Positions 1 to 9,356 of a DNA stretch of 64,000 bases are shown here, piece after piece. Both the position numbers and the translations under genes were made by a program. The stretch covers positions 1,736,001 to 1,800,000 of the forward strand of contig JAGVRJ010000005.1 of assembly GCA_019059635.1 (NCBI GenBank). The letters are read 5' to 3'. Source of the stretch: Proales similis (Eukaryota; Rotifera; Eurotatoria; Ploima; Proalidae). Below the pieces are notes generated by a model. The model did no database searches, was not told the origin of the DNA, and saw nothing but the letters and a program-made list of their open reading frames with translations. Each line of letters opens with the position of its first letter. Position 1 is the first letter of the stretch.

Positions 1-217
1 CAAACTTGAGCTCTGCCCGAGTCTTGAGATTTTTTCTTATCTGCGCCAGTTCGGAGTTTTTCACGTCCTCTTCATTTTTGACGACCATTTTTATCGAGTC
101 CATCAATTCGTCACCTTTTTTGCCGTTCTCTCGCTTGCTCTTCTTTTTCTTCTTCGACACGGCTCCGGCCGCGACGCCTTTGAGCTTGAGCGAGCCACCT
201 GCGCACTCGTAAGACAT
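1..217 (-). CDS. FAM32A: FAM32A homologue, 5' part (cut by window edge)
   Basis: A frame starts at the ATG complementary to 215-217 and runs open off the left edge (72 codons seen). It begins MSYECAGGSLKLKGVAAG and continues into a lysine-rich stretch (about residues 21-33), then an acidic/basic helical part ending LKTRAELKF. The SLKLKGV motif followed by a Lys run is the hallmark of FAM32A, a small nuclear protein linked to late splicing steps. The C-terminal half lies outside the window. The ATG is the first in frame, and upstream sequence in other frames is not protein-like. It lies about 250 bp downstream of a PLAC8-like gene on the same strand. Seen: motif and composition. Known: family identity. 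Inferred: function in this animal. Confidence 0.8.
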   Translation of the reverse strand, partial: MSYECAGGSLKLKGVAAGAVSKKKKKSKRENGKKGDELMDSIKMVVKNEEDVKNSELAQIRKNLKTRAELKF

Positions 218-372
218 TGCTCTTCCTCTTCTCTCTCTTCGTCTGAATCTCCTAAGTTCGATCTGCTAGTCCTCTCAATCTGAGCATTTTTCCGACGCAT
301 AAGTTGCGAGAACTTTCCAAGCCCCGCGAAACAAAACCAACACAACAATGTCAAATGATGCGGCTGATTTTT

Positions 373-378
373 TTTATT
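373..378 (-). terminator. poly(A) signal of PLAC8-like gene 1
   Basis: AATAAA on the minus strand, about 90 bp past the stop of the gene at 469-930. Confidence 0.6.
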
Positions 379-468
379 CGCTTTCCTGATTAATTACTCT
401 ACGCTTTAGTTGGAAAAAGTTATTTTGTCTTGTTCCATTTGTTAAATATTTTTAGCCATAATGCTTTT

Positions 469-930
469 TCAATCGAATTCACGCTTGACTTGAATGGCAG
501 TGCAACAAGGACAACACCAGCCCAGAGCCAAGTCGGTAACCGCGTTTCCCTGTTACAGAATGCGCGATAAATTTCACCGACTAGTTGAGAAACTAACATC
601 GCATTTACCTCAATGCCACGATCTTGGCGGACCTGGTAGCGCAACAAAGGAACCAACAGAGGATAAAAAAAGCACTGCAGGCCGGCCATCAATGTATCTT
701 GTCCAGCGCTTTTGGTTGCGATCGCGGTCTCGATACAAGGCAAAAAGTAGCCGAGCAGACCTATTCAACTCGTTTTGAACTTTCATCATCTATCATTGAA
801 TAAGCTTGGCTTACAATCGGGTAGACTCTCAAAGCAGTCGCAGAATCCAGTTCGCCATTCGCCACTGAGAAATTTTCAAGCCATGAAACGCTTAAAATCT
901 TCTGGATCGGTCTTGATTCACTTACGACAT
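469..930 (-). CDS. PLAC8-family Cys-rich protein, copy 1
   Basis: The model is complement(469..549, 609..760, 815..864, 926..930), four exons and 95 aa. The first coding exon is only ATGTC before a GTAAG donor; the next starts after ..TTCTCAG. The protein starts MSGEWRTGFCDCF and ends CCPCCTAIQVKREFD, the usual PLAC8 (cornifelin/ponzin) pattern: an N-terminal G-F/L-C-D-C-F block, a central hydrophobic Cys-rich segment and a CCPxC..Q.KRE tail. PLAC8 proteins are small, often membrane-associated, with roles in cell size, metal handling or differentiation; substrates are unclear. It is divergent to the three other copies, and its last two exons are fused (81 nt) where the others have 34 + 50 nt. 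Joins were checked for phase. Confidence 0.85.
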
Positions 931-2591
931 TTTTTTGATGAATAGGTTCTAAATGCGAATACTGTCTCGATCTAAAAACCGCAGCAGAGTTATTTTCAAT
1001 CATAATGGCCCATATCGTCAGAAACGCTCATTCGGCAGCTACAAAATCAAAATAGCCGATTTTAGCGCCAGTGCATGCCGTTTCGATGGTTTTACCACTG
1101 ATAGTTTGAAGCGAAAAAAAAGGCGAAATATAATAGTTGGACTGAGCTTGCGACGGTTTACTTCATTCTAGCTGGCAAAGCATCGCTTTTTATGCTTAAA
1201 CGAGTCCAAATTGTCTGAGATTTGGCTTTTTTTTTCATTTGGCAAAAATAAAATTTATTCAAAGCTCATTCACTGCGAGCGAGCTAATAAAATTCAAATC
1301 AGTAAAAAGAGAATTGTTGAGCTGTTTTAAATGAAAATTCTCTAATTTTTATTCTTCTTCTAATTTTTATTATTGTCATCGAGCCAAAGCACGCCAACCA
1401 GTGAGTGAATAAGCGAGACAAAGGATTTAAGGCCATCTGAATAGGATTCCTCGCCTCGTTCGTTCTCCCTCTCTTTCCCTCACTTTTCTCCCTTTTACTT
1501 TTAGACTCAGCTTGTAGTTGATTGTTAATTAACTCAACAGGATTAATGCGAAGAGATAGCGCTCAAGCATAAATCACTCGTTTGAACTGAAGGTTTGCGC
1601 GATTCATCATCTCATCACAATAACAACTCTTCATGATGATCATCATCAACTTTTCTCTGCGCCAAACGCATTCACTAGTTTGTCTGTCTAGCTAAAAAGT
1701 AGAAAAACATGATGGCTCAAATGTCATTTGAAATTCGGTCTAATTGAGAGCGAGATGAATGCAGCGACCGACAAGCGTCCGATTCAGCACCTATTAAGAT
1801 GAGTACGGATGAAGCAGGTCCATTGTCTGTGAATGGGTTCTTTTCTACTCTGCTGTGGATTTACTAGTGACCTAGATAGGATTGGTGAACAATACTTGTA
1901 GAACAGACTAGGCACTCCTTTCGGACCATTAATCATAGAAAGCATCGCCTCATCTAATATCATCTAATTGATCCCATTTCAATTCTGTCTATCGTTGGCT
2001 GCGAGTTTTCTTTTTGCTGTCAAGAGATTTACGCTAAAGGCGAGTTAGCCAGGAGCATTTGGCCTACCGAGCAGAAAGCAATCGAGCAGTAAATTGGCAA
2101 GAAAAAAGGACCCTAACTCATCCCATTCTTCTCTCTTTAACTTCCGACCAATTGAATTGGCGTCAATCGTTCGATTTTCCAAGTCGATATTTATTTAGTG
2201 ACCTGATATTTTTACGAGCAAACACGTATTTCAGGAATCAATACGTGACCAGTATTGATGAGCTTGACACATAACGGCTGTTGGGCATCAAGTGAAATAA
2301 TCAGATTTGAAAAAAACAACAATTTTAGATTGAATAAAGTTATATTATTCTCTTTGGGTAGCCTTCATGCTGCTCTCGTAAAAACAACCGATTATGATTC
2401 GTAAAAGTTAGAGCGTAATCTTGTCAGTGTTTCTTTAATTAATCACCACTGATAAGGTCTTTATCGGTTCGGTTTGAATCATAAATTAGCCACACATGCT
2501 GGTTTTCCGTATAAATTCGAAAAATGTCGAGCGGCAAAGCATAAGACGAGCTAAAGAGACAAAATTAGAAGCTACTGAGCATTGAGAAAAA
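931..2591. other. Intergenic, shared upstream region of divergent PLAC8-like copies 1 and 2
   Basis: About 1.66 kb between two divergently transcribed PLAC8-like genes. I see only short frames without family motifs. A TATA-like GTATAAAT lies at about 2509-2516, about 80 bp before the ATG of copy 2. No degenerate PLAC8 copy was recognised. Confidence 0.5.
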
Positions 2592-3139
2592 ATGGCGTAA
2601 GGCACTTGAACGGACTGGCAATAATCTTGATTGAAAATTTCATTCTGCAGAACAATCTATCAGCCTTCGAGTGGTGAATTTAAACACGGACTATTTGACT
2701 GCTTTGGAAACTGCGGTGACTGCTTGTTCGGCTATTTCCTGCCCGATTGTAAGCCAAAGCCAAAAAGAGTTCTAAATGATTTCAATTCGACAAAGAATCT
2801 AAGGCTACGGCTTTGTCGTCGCTCAATCGGCCGGTGAAGGAGTCTGTGTCTCTGTGGCCAACTGCATTTTCTATCCCCTCTGTCTTTGCTGCTTAAGAGG
2901 CACGATTCGAGAGAAGCGCAACATTGAAGTAATTCGCCCAAATATGTCCGCCATTCTTTTCTTTTAACAAGTTCTAACGCCGTCTATTTACAGGGAAGCG
3001 CAATAAACGACTTGATTATTGCATGCTGTAAGTCAGAACTTTGCATTGAATCTCTATGATCGTGTGTACTAAAAGTTCACATTCAAAAGGCTGTCCATGC
3101 TGCGCGGCAATTCAAATGAAGCGAGAGTTCACCGACTAG
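2592..3139 (+). CDS. PLAC8-family Cys-rich protein, copy 2
   Basis: Join 2592..2596, 2651..2748, 2804..2928, 2994..3027, 3090..3139; 103 aa. The first coding exon is ATGGC, split as in the other copies. The protein starts MATIYQPSSGEFKHGLFDCF, has the central block IFYPLCLCCLRG, and ends CCCPCCAAIQMKREFTD, so all PLAC8 signatures are present. All five exon phases are consistent and donors are GTAAG-like or GTAATT. A poly(A) signal follows at 3218. Same strand as copies 3 and 4 and nearest in sequence to copy 3, which has the same length. Probably a small cytosolic or membrane-associated Cys-rich protein; its role in this animal is unknown. Confidence 0.88.
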
Positions 3140-3561
3140 GAAGGTCTAGGCGAACAAAAGCCGAACTTGAGCGCTTCCATCCTGCTTTGAATCAGTCAAT
3201 CAGCCAAAATTTTTAAAAATAAAATTAGTCATTCGATCAATAAACAAGCTTGAAATTTCAATTAACAAATGAATCAATGAGTGCAAGTGATTCAGAGCTA
3301 AATGCCATAACATTTGGGCAATTTACTTCGGCGAGCGCATGAGTCATCGACCGCCAGGCCGATTATCATAAAATATTTGAATTCTTTTGCAATTAAACAA
3401 AGATACGAACCCGCCGCCGCTGCCACCATCTCCATCTTACTGAACAGCGAGATTTGTTCTTTTGAGGTTGGAAGAGCAGTGTTCGGCCAAATCATAATTC
3501 AACGCGCTCGAGCATTCGATTTTATTCATTCACTCTGAATTGCATCTTTTCTTATCAAGAC
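3140..3561. other. Intergenic between PLAC8-like copies 2 and 3
   Basis: Contains the poly(A) signal of copy 2 and the presumed promoter of copy 3. Short frames on both strands carry no recognisable motif. Confidence 0.5.
3218..3223 (+). terminator. poly(A) signal of PLAC8-like copy 2
   Basis: AATAAA about 80 bp past the stop codon at 3139. Confidence 0.7.
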
Positions 3562-4124
3562 ATGGCGTAAGTAACCGGCTTTGTTTGTGACATCTTGTGG
3601 CCAAAGCTTATGACAAGCCTTTCCCACTCAGGGTCTACCATCAACCCAACAGCGGCGAGTTTAAATATGGCCTTTGCAACTGTTGTGACAGCTGCAGTGA
3701 CTGCTTGCTCGCTTATCTTTGTCCAAACTGTTACGCTTACTGCGCTGGTCAGTTGATTTCTAGCGCTTGATTTGCTTCTAATTAGTTTGATCAGCATTTC
3801 ATTTTCACTCTTAAGCCCAAGAGGCCGAGGAAGGAACACTGAATGCGTGTTTGAACTGTATTTTCTACCCGTTCTGTTTGTGCTGCCTGAGAGGCTCAGT
3901 TAGAGGCAAGCGAGGAATAGAGGTACAATGGCCACCTTTGCTCTTTCTTGCTCTCATTTTGAAATTATTTCATTGTAGGGAAACTGGATCTATGACGCCC
4001 TGGCCGCTGTGTGTAAGTATTTCTAAGCCGTTTTTTCTACATCCACCCAGAGATTTTGACTTCAAATTTCAAAGTGTTCCCGTGCTGCGCTTCAATACAA
4101 ATCAAGCGAGAATTTTCCGCTTAA
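3562..4124 (+). CDS. PLAC8-family Cys-rich protein, copy 3
   Basis: Join 3562..3566, 3632..3747, 3816..3922, 3979..4012, 4075..4124; 103 aa. It starts MAVYHQPNSGEFKYGLCNCC, has CPNCYAYCA and IFYPFCLCCLRG in the middle and ends LFPCCASIQIKREFSA. Exon sizes match copy 2 at the first, fourth and fifth exons (5, 34, 50 nt). Exons 2 and 3 add up to the same 223 nt, but the intron between them sits 18 nt further downstream. The CCPCC tail is reduced to LFPCC here. Poly(A) signals begin at 4286. Clear tandem paralogue of copies 2 and 4. Confidence 0.88.
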
Positions 4125-4574
4125 CAAATGCTTTTCTAACTACAAACAAGATTTCTCACAAACAAACTGGATGTTTTCCATGAGCTCACTAGAACTGATT
4201 GATTGTTTTTTATGTTCCAATTTAGGTCTTGGTTTAAGACTAAGAAGGTCTGAATTTTCAAATTTCACACTTGGAGAAATAAGCAAATAAATGAGAATAA
4301 ATAAAGCACAAAGATTTATTTGGGCGTATTTGAGAAGAAATTTGAAAAGTCGCTTGCCAAGGTTCTTGCAGAATCCATTTTAAGCCTAGTCTATTTCTGA
4401 AACGCGCTCTGGATGCTATTTATTCTGACTAGAAGGCGTTCCAATTGGGTCAAATGCTGATTTAGCCAAGCATCAGTCAGTCGCTCACTCAGTCGATTAA
4501 GTTAGTTCCCTCGCTCGCAAGTTGACCCGTCATTCGACAACAAGTGTCCATTCTCGCCCAAGCAATTTGGCAAA
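4125..4574. other. Intergenic between PLAC8-like copies 3 and 4
   Basis: Holds clustered AATAAA signals (from 4286) and the upstream region of copy 4. No gene seen. Confidence 0.5.
4286..4305 (+). terminator. poly(A) signals of PLAC8-like copy 3
   Basis: Overlapping AATAAA hexamers about 160 bp past the stop codon. Confidence 0.65.
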
Positions 4575-5145
4575 ATGTCGTAAGTTTGCTGTCTGTTTTG
4601 TTCCAACTCTCGTTGATAACTAACAAATTTGATGCACGTCTTCGGCAGCAACTTCGTCTATCAGCCTCACCATTACTTTTGGAAGTAACCGATTCAAAAT
4701 TTCCATCTCAATCTGCAGCCTACTGACTAAACTTGTCTAGATACGGTCTGTTCAAGTGCTATGAGAGCCCGCTTGATTGCTGCCTATCGTGTTGTTGCCC
4801 TTCATGTTACGCTGCATACGCAGCCAAACAGGCAGGTGAATCTTTTCCACTCGCATGTCTTCAGTGCCTTTGCTGGCCGCTCGGATTGTGCTACCTGCGA
4901 CCCCAGCTGCGAAAAGACCTCGCCATAAAGGTACAAGCCTCACCGCTGATGTTGACTCTTTTAACGCCAATATTAATCATCAACATTCAGGGTTCTTTCT
5001 TCAAAGACTGCTGCGTAGTCTGCTGTGAGTATTCCTTTTTTTTACACTTAGTCTAGATGCATGAAATTTGACGATTTTCGATCGATACGATTCAGGCTGC
5101 CCGATGTGTGTTCAGGTGCAAATAAAGCGCGAGTTTGATGATTAG
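4575..5145 (+). CDS. PLAC8-family Cys-rich protein, copy 4
   Basis: Join 4575..4579, 4741..4930, 4991..5024, 5096..5145; 92 aa. The first coding exon is ATGTC as in copy 1, after which the protein reads MSYGLFKCYESPLDCCLSCC. It ends CCCPMCVQVQIKREFDD. The middle intron of copies 2 and 3 is absent (a single 190-nt exon), while the 34- and 50-nt terminal exons are kept. An in-frame ATG at 4733, just upstream of exon 2, lies in the intron; the spliced start is preferred because all copies share the 5-nt first exon. A poly(A) signal follows at 5225. Confidence 0.87.
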
Positions 5146-5557
5146 AGCATTTCAGCACGTTCAATTTGGGAGCCCAAGTCGGAAACGAGCGTGTTCGACT
5201 GCATCCAATAGCCATAAAAATTAAAATAAAAAAAAAAAGCAACCAAATGAAGCTTTGTTGTGTTTATTGAATAAAAAATTCAAAAAGATCCTTTTGCCCG
5301 TTCGGCATGTAATAGCAACAAATGAGCGGAACTGGTGAGAAGAGCTCATTAAAACAACGCATAATCTTTCAATACCTTATCAGAAGACTAATGAAATTTA
5401 GTTGAAGAGGGCGGGAGGTCTTTAGCAATAGGCCTTGGAGACGAATTCTTGATGAGATAAAAGGCTGAATCTAATACGCGATGATAAACGCTCGTTTTTC
5501 GCGAAGCACGTAAAGCGCAGTGTCGTTTCTGTCGAGCTATTTCCAACTCTATTCTAA
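5146..5557. other. Intergenic, PLAC8-like copy 4 to SLC44-like gene
   Basis: Contains AATAAA at 5225-5230 and 5270-5275. A weak TATA-like GATAAAAGG lies at about 5456, 100 bp before the SLC44-like ATG. No gene seen. Confidence 0.5.
5225..5230 (+). terminator. poly(A) signal of PLAC8-like copy 4
   Basis: AATAAA 80 bp past the stop, within an A-rich run. Confidence 0.65.
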
Positions 5558-7708
5558 ATGCAGCCGATTCAAACAAGTGAGAAAAGGCCGATTAAAAAAA
5601 GCCATCACTGCACAGACATTTTGTGCACTTTTTTATTTTTGATATTCTGCGCTCTGCTCGCAGTCGTCAGCTACTTTGCCTACACAAATGGCGATCCCAA
5701 ACAGCTTGTGCTACCACACGACAGCCAGGGCAGAATCTGCGGCCGAACAAAGGGCGTCGAGGACAAGCCCCATTTACTGTATTTTGATTTAACTCGATGC
5801 ATATCGTTCACCACCTTGATTACTGGCTGTCGAACAGAGCAAATGTGCGTGAAAAAGTGTCCAGACCAGATCGCGTTCAACCAGATTGCAGCTCATCGAC
5901 CTTTGATTGAAAAGTATTGCACCGAGTCCGGAAAATGCCCGGTCTATTTGCTTCCGAGCACGCCGATTTTGAACCGCTGTTTGCCGAGTTTGGTGGCAGA
6001 GGCGGCCAACGCGACCGGGGAAATTCTGAACGCCATCGACCCAAGCAACAATCAAACCGTTCCAATTCAGTTTCCAATCGGCCAAGAGTTTATCCAGTTG
6101 ACTTTTGAAAAGTTAAAAGATGGCGTTCGCTACATTCAGAGCGTGCTAGATGCCAAAGAAACTTTTCAGCTTATCTACGAGGACTTTATCATATCTTATC
6201 CACTAATTCTAATCGGCTACGCTATTGGCGCACTTGTCTGTCTCGTATGGATATTCCTAATTCGATTCATTATCAAACCGATTGTCTACTTTTCAATACT
6301 GGCCGTTGAGGCCTTGATGGGCTTCTTGACATATTTCACCATTCGTGAATATTTGACTTTCGACGAGTCAAAGCGCAACAGCATCATGGATCTTTCGTTA
6401 ACCAATTTCTATGACGTCCAGTATTTGAGCAGTGTCAAAGAGGTCTGGCTAGTACTGGCGATCGTGTTCGCGCTAATCCTACTCATCCTAACGCTGGTGC
6501 TGCTATTTTTGCGCAAACGCATTCGATTCGCCACGAGCATCATAAAAGAGACAAGCAAAGCAGTGGTGGCCACGCCTACCACACTCATCTGGCCCGTAAT
6601 ACCGGCGGTTCTATTCATACTTGTGGTCGCCTATTGTGTGTCGGTGGCAATATTTCTGGCATCGGCAGGCACAGAGCTTTATAAATTGGTCTATTTGAAC
6701 GGAACCAGCAATGAAACGATTCAGATCGACAACTTCAAAGAAGGCGACTACTGCATCCCAGCCTATTTCGAAGAGCTGAAGCAGAACAATAGCAAACTGC
6801 AGCTGTTCGACTGCTACTTTTTCAAGTATGGCTACGATCCCGACCTGTCTGTTGAGCTCGGCATAGACGCATTGAATGAGTACTTGTCAAAAACAATTGA
6901 GGTGATCAATGACTATCAGTGGATACCTCAAGTGTTTGTCGTGTTCATGCTCTTCTGGCTCAGCGCATTTGTGGTCGGCTTCAACGAAATGAGCCTGGCT
7001 GGCGCGTTCGGCGAATGGTATTGGAACCGGCATGACAGCGCTTTTCCGTTCTACCGAATAAGCAAGTCGGTCGGCCGCTCGATTTTCTTTCATTTCGGAA
7101 CGATCGCGTTCGGCTCTCTTGTGATTGCGATCATCAAGTTAGTTCGCCTGTTCTTCGAACTCCTTCAAGATGCGGTCAAATCAAGAGAAGAGAGCAGCGC
7201 GATCGCCAAATTCATCATCTGCTGCTGCAGATGCTGCTTGGCATGTTTCGAGCGATTCATAAAAATGCTCAATCGCTACGCCTTCATAATGACAGCCATC
7301 TACAGCTACAATTTTTGCAAGGCGTCGTTCAAGGCGTTCAAGAAGATTACAAGCAACGTGATCCGAATTGTCGTCATCGACAGAATCGCCAATTTCTTCT
7401 TGTTCCTTTCCAACGTGCTGATCACGAGCGCGGTCGGCGCCCTGGCATTTTTTACATTCACCAAACGCATACCGTGGGATTTCTTGATCGATTTAACGCC
7501 CGAGTTCAATCTCTACGTTGTGCCACTAGTGATTACCATTTTGGGCGTCTATGTAATCACACGCACATTTCTTGGCGTGTTCGCCATGGGCATAGACACA
7601 ATCCTGCTCTGCTTTTTGATCGACCAAGAGAAAAATGACGGAACACCCGAACGACCGTACAAAGCGTCCGCCTCTCTTATTAAGCTGGTCAAACGAAAAA
7701 AGATCTAA
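5558..7708 (+). CDS. Choline transporter-like protein (SLC44/CTL family)
   Basis: Single open frame of 716 aa, usual for CTL proteins (about 650-710 aa). A first membrane helix at about residues 21-42 is followed by a GDPKQL motif and a Cys-rich extracellular loop (CGRTKG, DKPHLLYFDL, CRTEQMCVKKCP) with potential N-glycosylation sites (NAT, NQT). About nine further hydrophobic segments run from residue 210 to the C-terminus, with the conserved region around residues 480-690. CTL proteins move choline or ethanolamine across plasma or mitochondrial membranes. The gene has no introns although most neighbours have many, which may point to an ancient retrocopy or intron loss. The next gene is convergent and its 3' end abuts this one. 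Confidence 0.93.
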   Translation: MQPIQTSEKRPIKKSHHCTDILCTFLFLIFCALLAVVSYFAYTNGDPKQLVLPHDSQGRICGRTKGVEDKPHLLYFDLTRCISFTTLITGCRTEQMCVKKCPDQIAFNQIAAHRPLIEKYCTESGKCPVYLLPSTPILNRCLPSLVAEAANATGEILNAIDPSNNQTVPIQFPIGQEFIQLTFEKLKDGVRYIQSVLDAKETFQLIYEDFIISYPLILIGYAIGALVCLVWIFLIRFIIKPIVYFSILAVEALMGFLTYFTIREYLTFDESKRNSIMDLSLTNFYDVQYLSSVKEVWLVLAIVFALILLILTLVLLFLRKRIRFATSIIKETSKAVVATPTTLIWPVIPAVLFILVVAYCVSVAIFLASAGTELYKLVYLNGTSNETIQIDNFKEGDYCIPAYFEELKQNNSKLQLFDCYFFKYGYDPDLSVELGIDALNEYLSKTIEVINDYQWIPQVFVVFMLFWLSAFVVGFNEMSLAGAFGEWYWNRHDSAFPFYRISKSVGRSIFFHFGTIAFGSLVIAIIKLVRLFFELLQDAVKSREESSAIAKFIICCCRCCLACFERFIKMLNRYAFIMTAIYSYNFCKASFKAFKKITSNVIRIVVIDRIANFFLFLSNVLITSAVGALAFFTFTKRIPWDFLIDLTPEFNLYVVPLVITILGVYVITRTFLGVFAMGIDTILLCFLIDQEKNDGTPERPYKASASLIKLVKRKKI

Positions 7709-7857
7709 AGCGCGGCTATTTCATTTATTGTTAAAGCTAAGAGAACTCTTGGCTAGGCAATGAGCTAGGCGAGATAAAGCGGATTTTAAAATTATTCATT
7801 GTTATATAGAAAGGTCTATGACGTCATCATACGCTGAGTAAATTCGGACTTGATTAA

Positions 7858-7863
7858 AATAAA
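7858..7863 (+). terminator. poly(A) signal of SLC44-like gene
   Basis: AATAAA 150 bp past the stop. Cleavage would fall at about 7880, close to the convergent SOD 3' end. Confidence 0.55.
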
Positions 7864-7918
7864 GTTGATCAGACGATTAAATTTATATCTAGGCGAGATT
7901 TTAGTGATGGTGGCCTGT

Positions 7919-7924
7919 TTTATT
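7919..7924 (-). terminator. poly(A) signal of SOD gene, directly after the stop codon
   Basis: On the minus strand AATAAA begins immediately after the TAA stop (7925-7927), giving a very short 3' UTR. Confidence 0.55.
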
Positions 7925-8622
7925 TTAACCATCGATTCCAATCACTCCGCAAGCGATTCGACCGCCCGCGTTTCCGGTTGTCGAGCTTGCCGGATGATCA
8001 GTGGCGCCCAGATCATCCTCGCCACTGTGCAGCACCACTGCTCGGCCAATTATTCCGAACGGACCGTACAGAGTGGCGATGCTGTCTGTGAAGGAGGTTA
8101 TGATGGCGCCGTTCTCCCTCATAACATTTCCCAAATCGCCCACGTGTCTTATTGTTGAGCTTATGTCTCCGTGCTGCACATTCATTGGGTTGAAATGGCC
8201 GCCAGTTGATCCGCAAATGTCAGCGATCTCGTCAGAGGTAGATCGAATGCCAAATGCGTGAATGTGAAACCCGTGCTTTTGAGTGCCTGTCGGTAGTCCG
8301 GTAATGTTCACGTTGATTTTAAGCAAATCGTTTATGGACTTGATTGTGTTGAGTGATTGTTAGTTGGATTCGCATGAATTTCTCCTCAACACTTACAGCT
8401 TGTTCAAAAGTGACTACGCCTCTTATCTGATTTCCATCGGCAGCACCTCGCATCACAGCAATGGCTTTGGCATTTTCAGGAAAGTACTGTTAGTTGAGTA
8501 AAATGTGAGAAAAAGCAATTGTGCCGCATGGTTCAATTGTAGATTATTACCACTGAAGGCTGACAGGCTTGGCTTAGAGCAGAAAGAGCCAAGAGCGCAA
8601 AGACTTGTTTTTGGTTCAACAT
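7925..8622 (-). CDS. Secreted Cu/Zn superoxide dismutase
   Basis: Complement(7925..8338, 8397..8486, 8551..8622); 191 aa. Exon 1 encodes a signal-peptide-like MLNQKQVFALLALSALSQAC; exon 2 carries AIAVMRGAADG and IRGVVTFEQ; exon 3 holds the catalytic half. By family analogy the copper ligands are His79 and His81 (GFHIHAFG) and His158 (VVLHSGEDD). The zinc ligands are the bridging His102 (GGHFNP position), His110, His119 and Asp122. The disulfide pair is Cys96 and Cys184, and the active-site Arg is 181. It converts superoxide to hydrogen peroxide and oxygen; the leader indicates an extracellular form. Convergent with the SLC44-like gene. Confidence 0.93.
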
Positions 8623-9356
8623 TCTAATTTCTAAAGTGAGAACTTGAAGGCCGGTCGCGTTAAATTTTATGAAACTAGCTCGCATAATTTAACGGAAAAG
8701 CTGGAAAACAAACGCAAGCTCGTGAAGAGCTAGTGAATTTTTGCTCTTTGAATTACTCTCACTCGGGAAGTGTACGAGCCTGGCCGTGTGCAAAATGAAT
8801 AGCGAGAAAATGAAGAGCGCACAGTTAGCTCCACCCTTGGCCTAGCCTTGTAATTTATAGTTGCCTCTAGTTGCGTCTCTTGCCGCAGAGCAGCCAGGTA
8901 AGCGTGCAAGGCGTTTTGTTTAACCCCTGTCACAGCCGTCTTATGTAAAGCAGTAATCTCGTGATGTAATCGACGTAGATGGCGACGATCGCAAGAATGT
9001 TTTTGAAAAAGATGAGTGTTTAAGGATTGAGCTTATTCGCTCGAGCTAAATAGGCATCTCACCTATTAATAGGACGCCTCCTTGGCCCAACCTGGCCCCA
9101 CCTAATTCAAACATGCTGGCCTGCTTCTTTTACGAACGAATAGAGCACACGTCCTATTTGAGTTGGATGCTCAATCAATGTGCGAGTTGGGCCACAGAGC
9201 AGCCAATGATCAAGAGAACTGATCATTGTGTTTAGAACGAGCAGTTTATTTAACGAGTAAACCTGACATGAGTGGTAAGAAGAGTCGAGTCAAGAGCAAA
9301 CACAATGATCAAATCGGCTAGCTCGTGTAAATTGGCTCCGATTTCCATTGAGCAAT
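8623..9356. other. Intergenic between SOD and ZC3H14-like genes
   Basis: Both flanking genes are on the minus strand. The region carries the SOD upstream sequence and a minus-strand AATAAA at 9245-9250. Short frames on both strands look non-coding. Confidence 0.5.
9245..9250 (-). terminator. poly(A) signal of ZC3H14-like gene
   Basis: AATAAA on the minus strand about 110 bp past the stop. Confidence 0.6.

Noticed and set aside
4733-5056. Unspliced start of PLAC8-like copy 4 at 4733
   Set aside because: The frame includes intron sequence upstream of exon 2; the shared 5-nt first exon at 4575 gives the conserved N-terminus.
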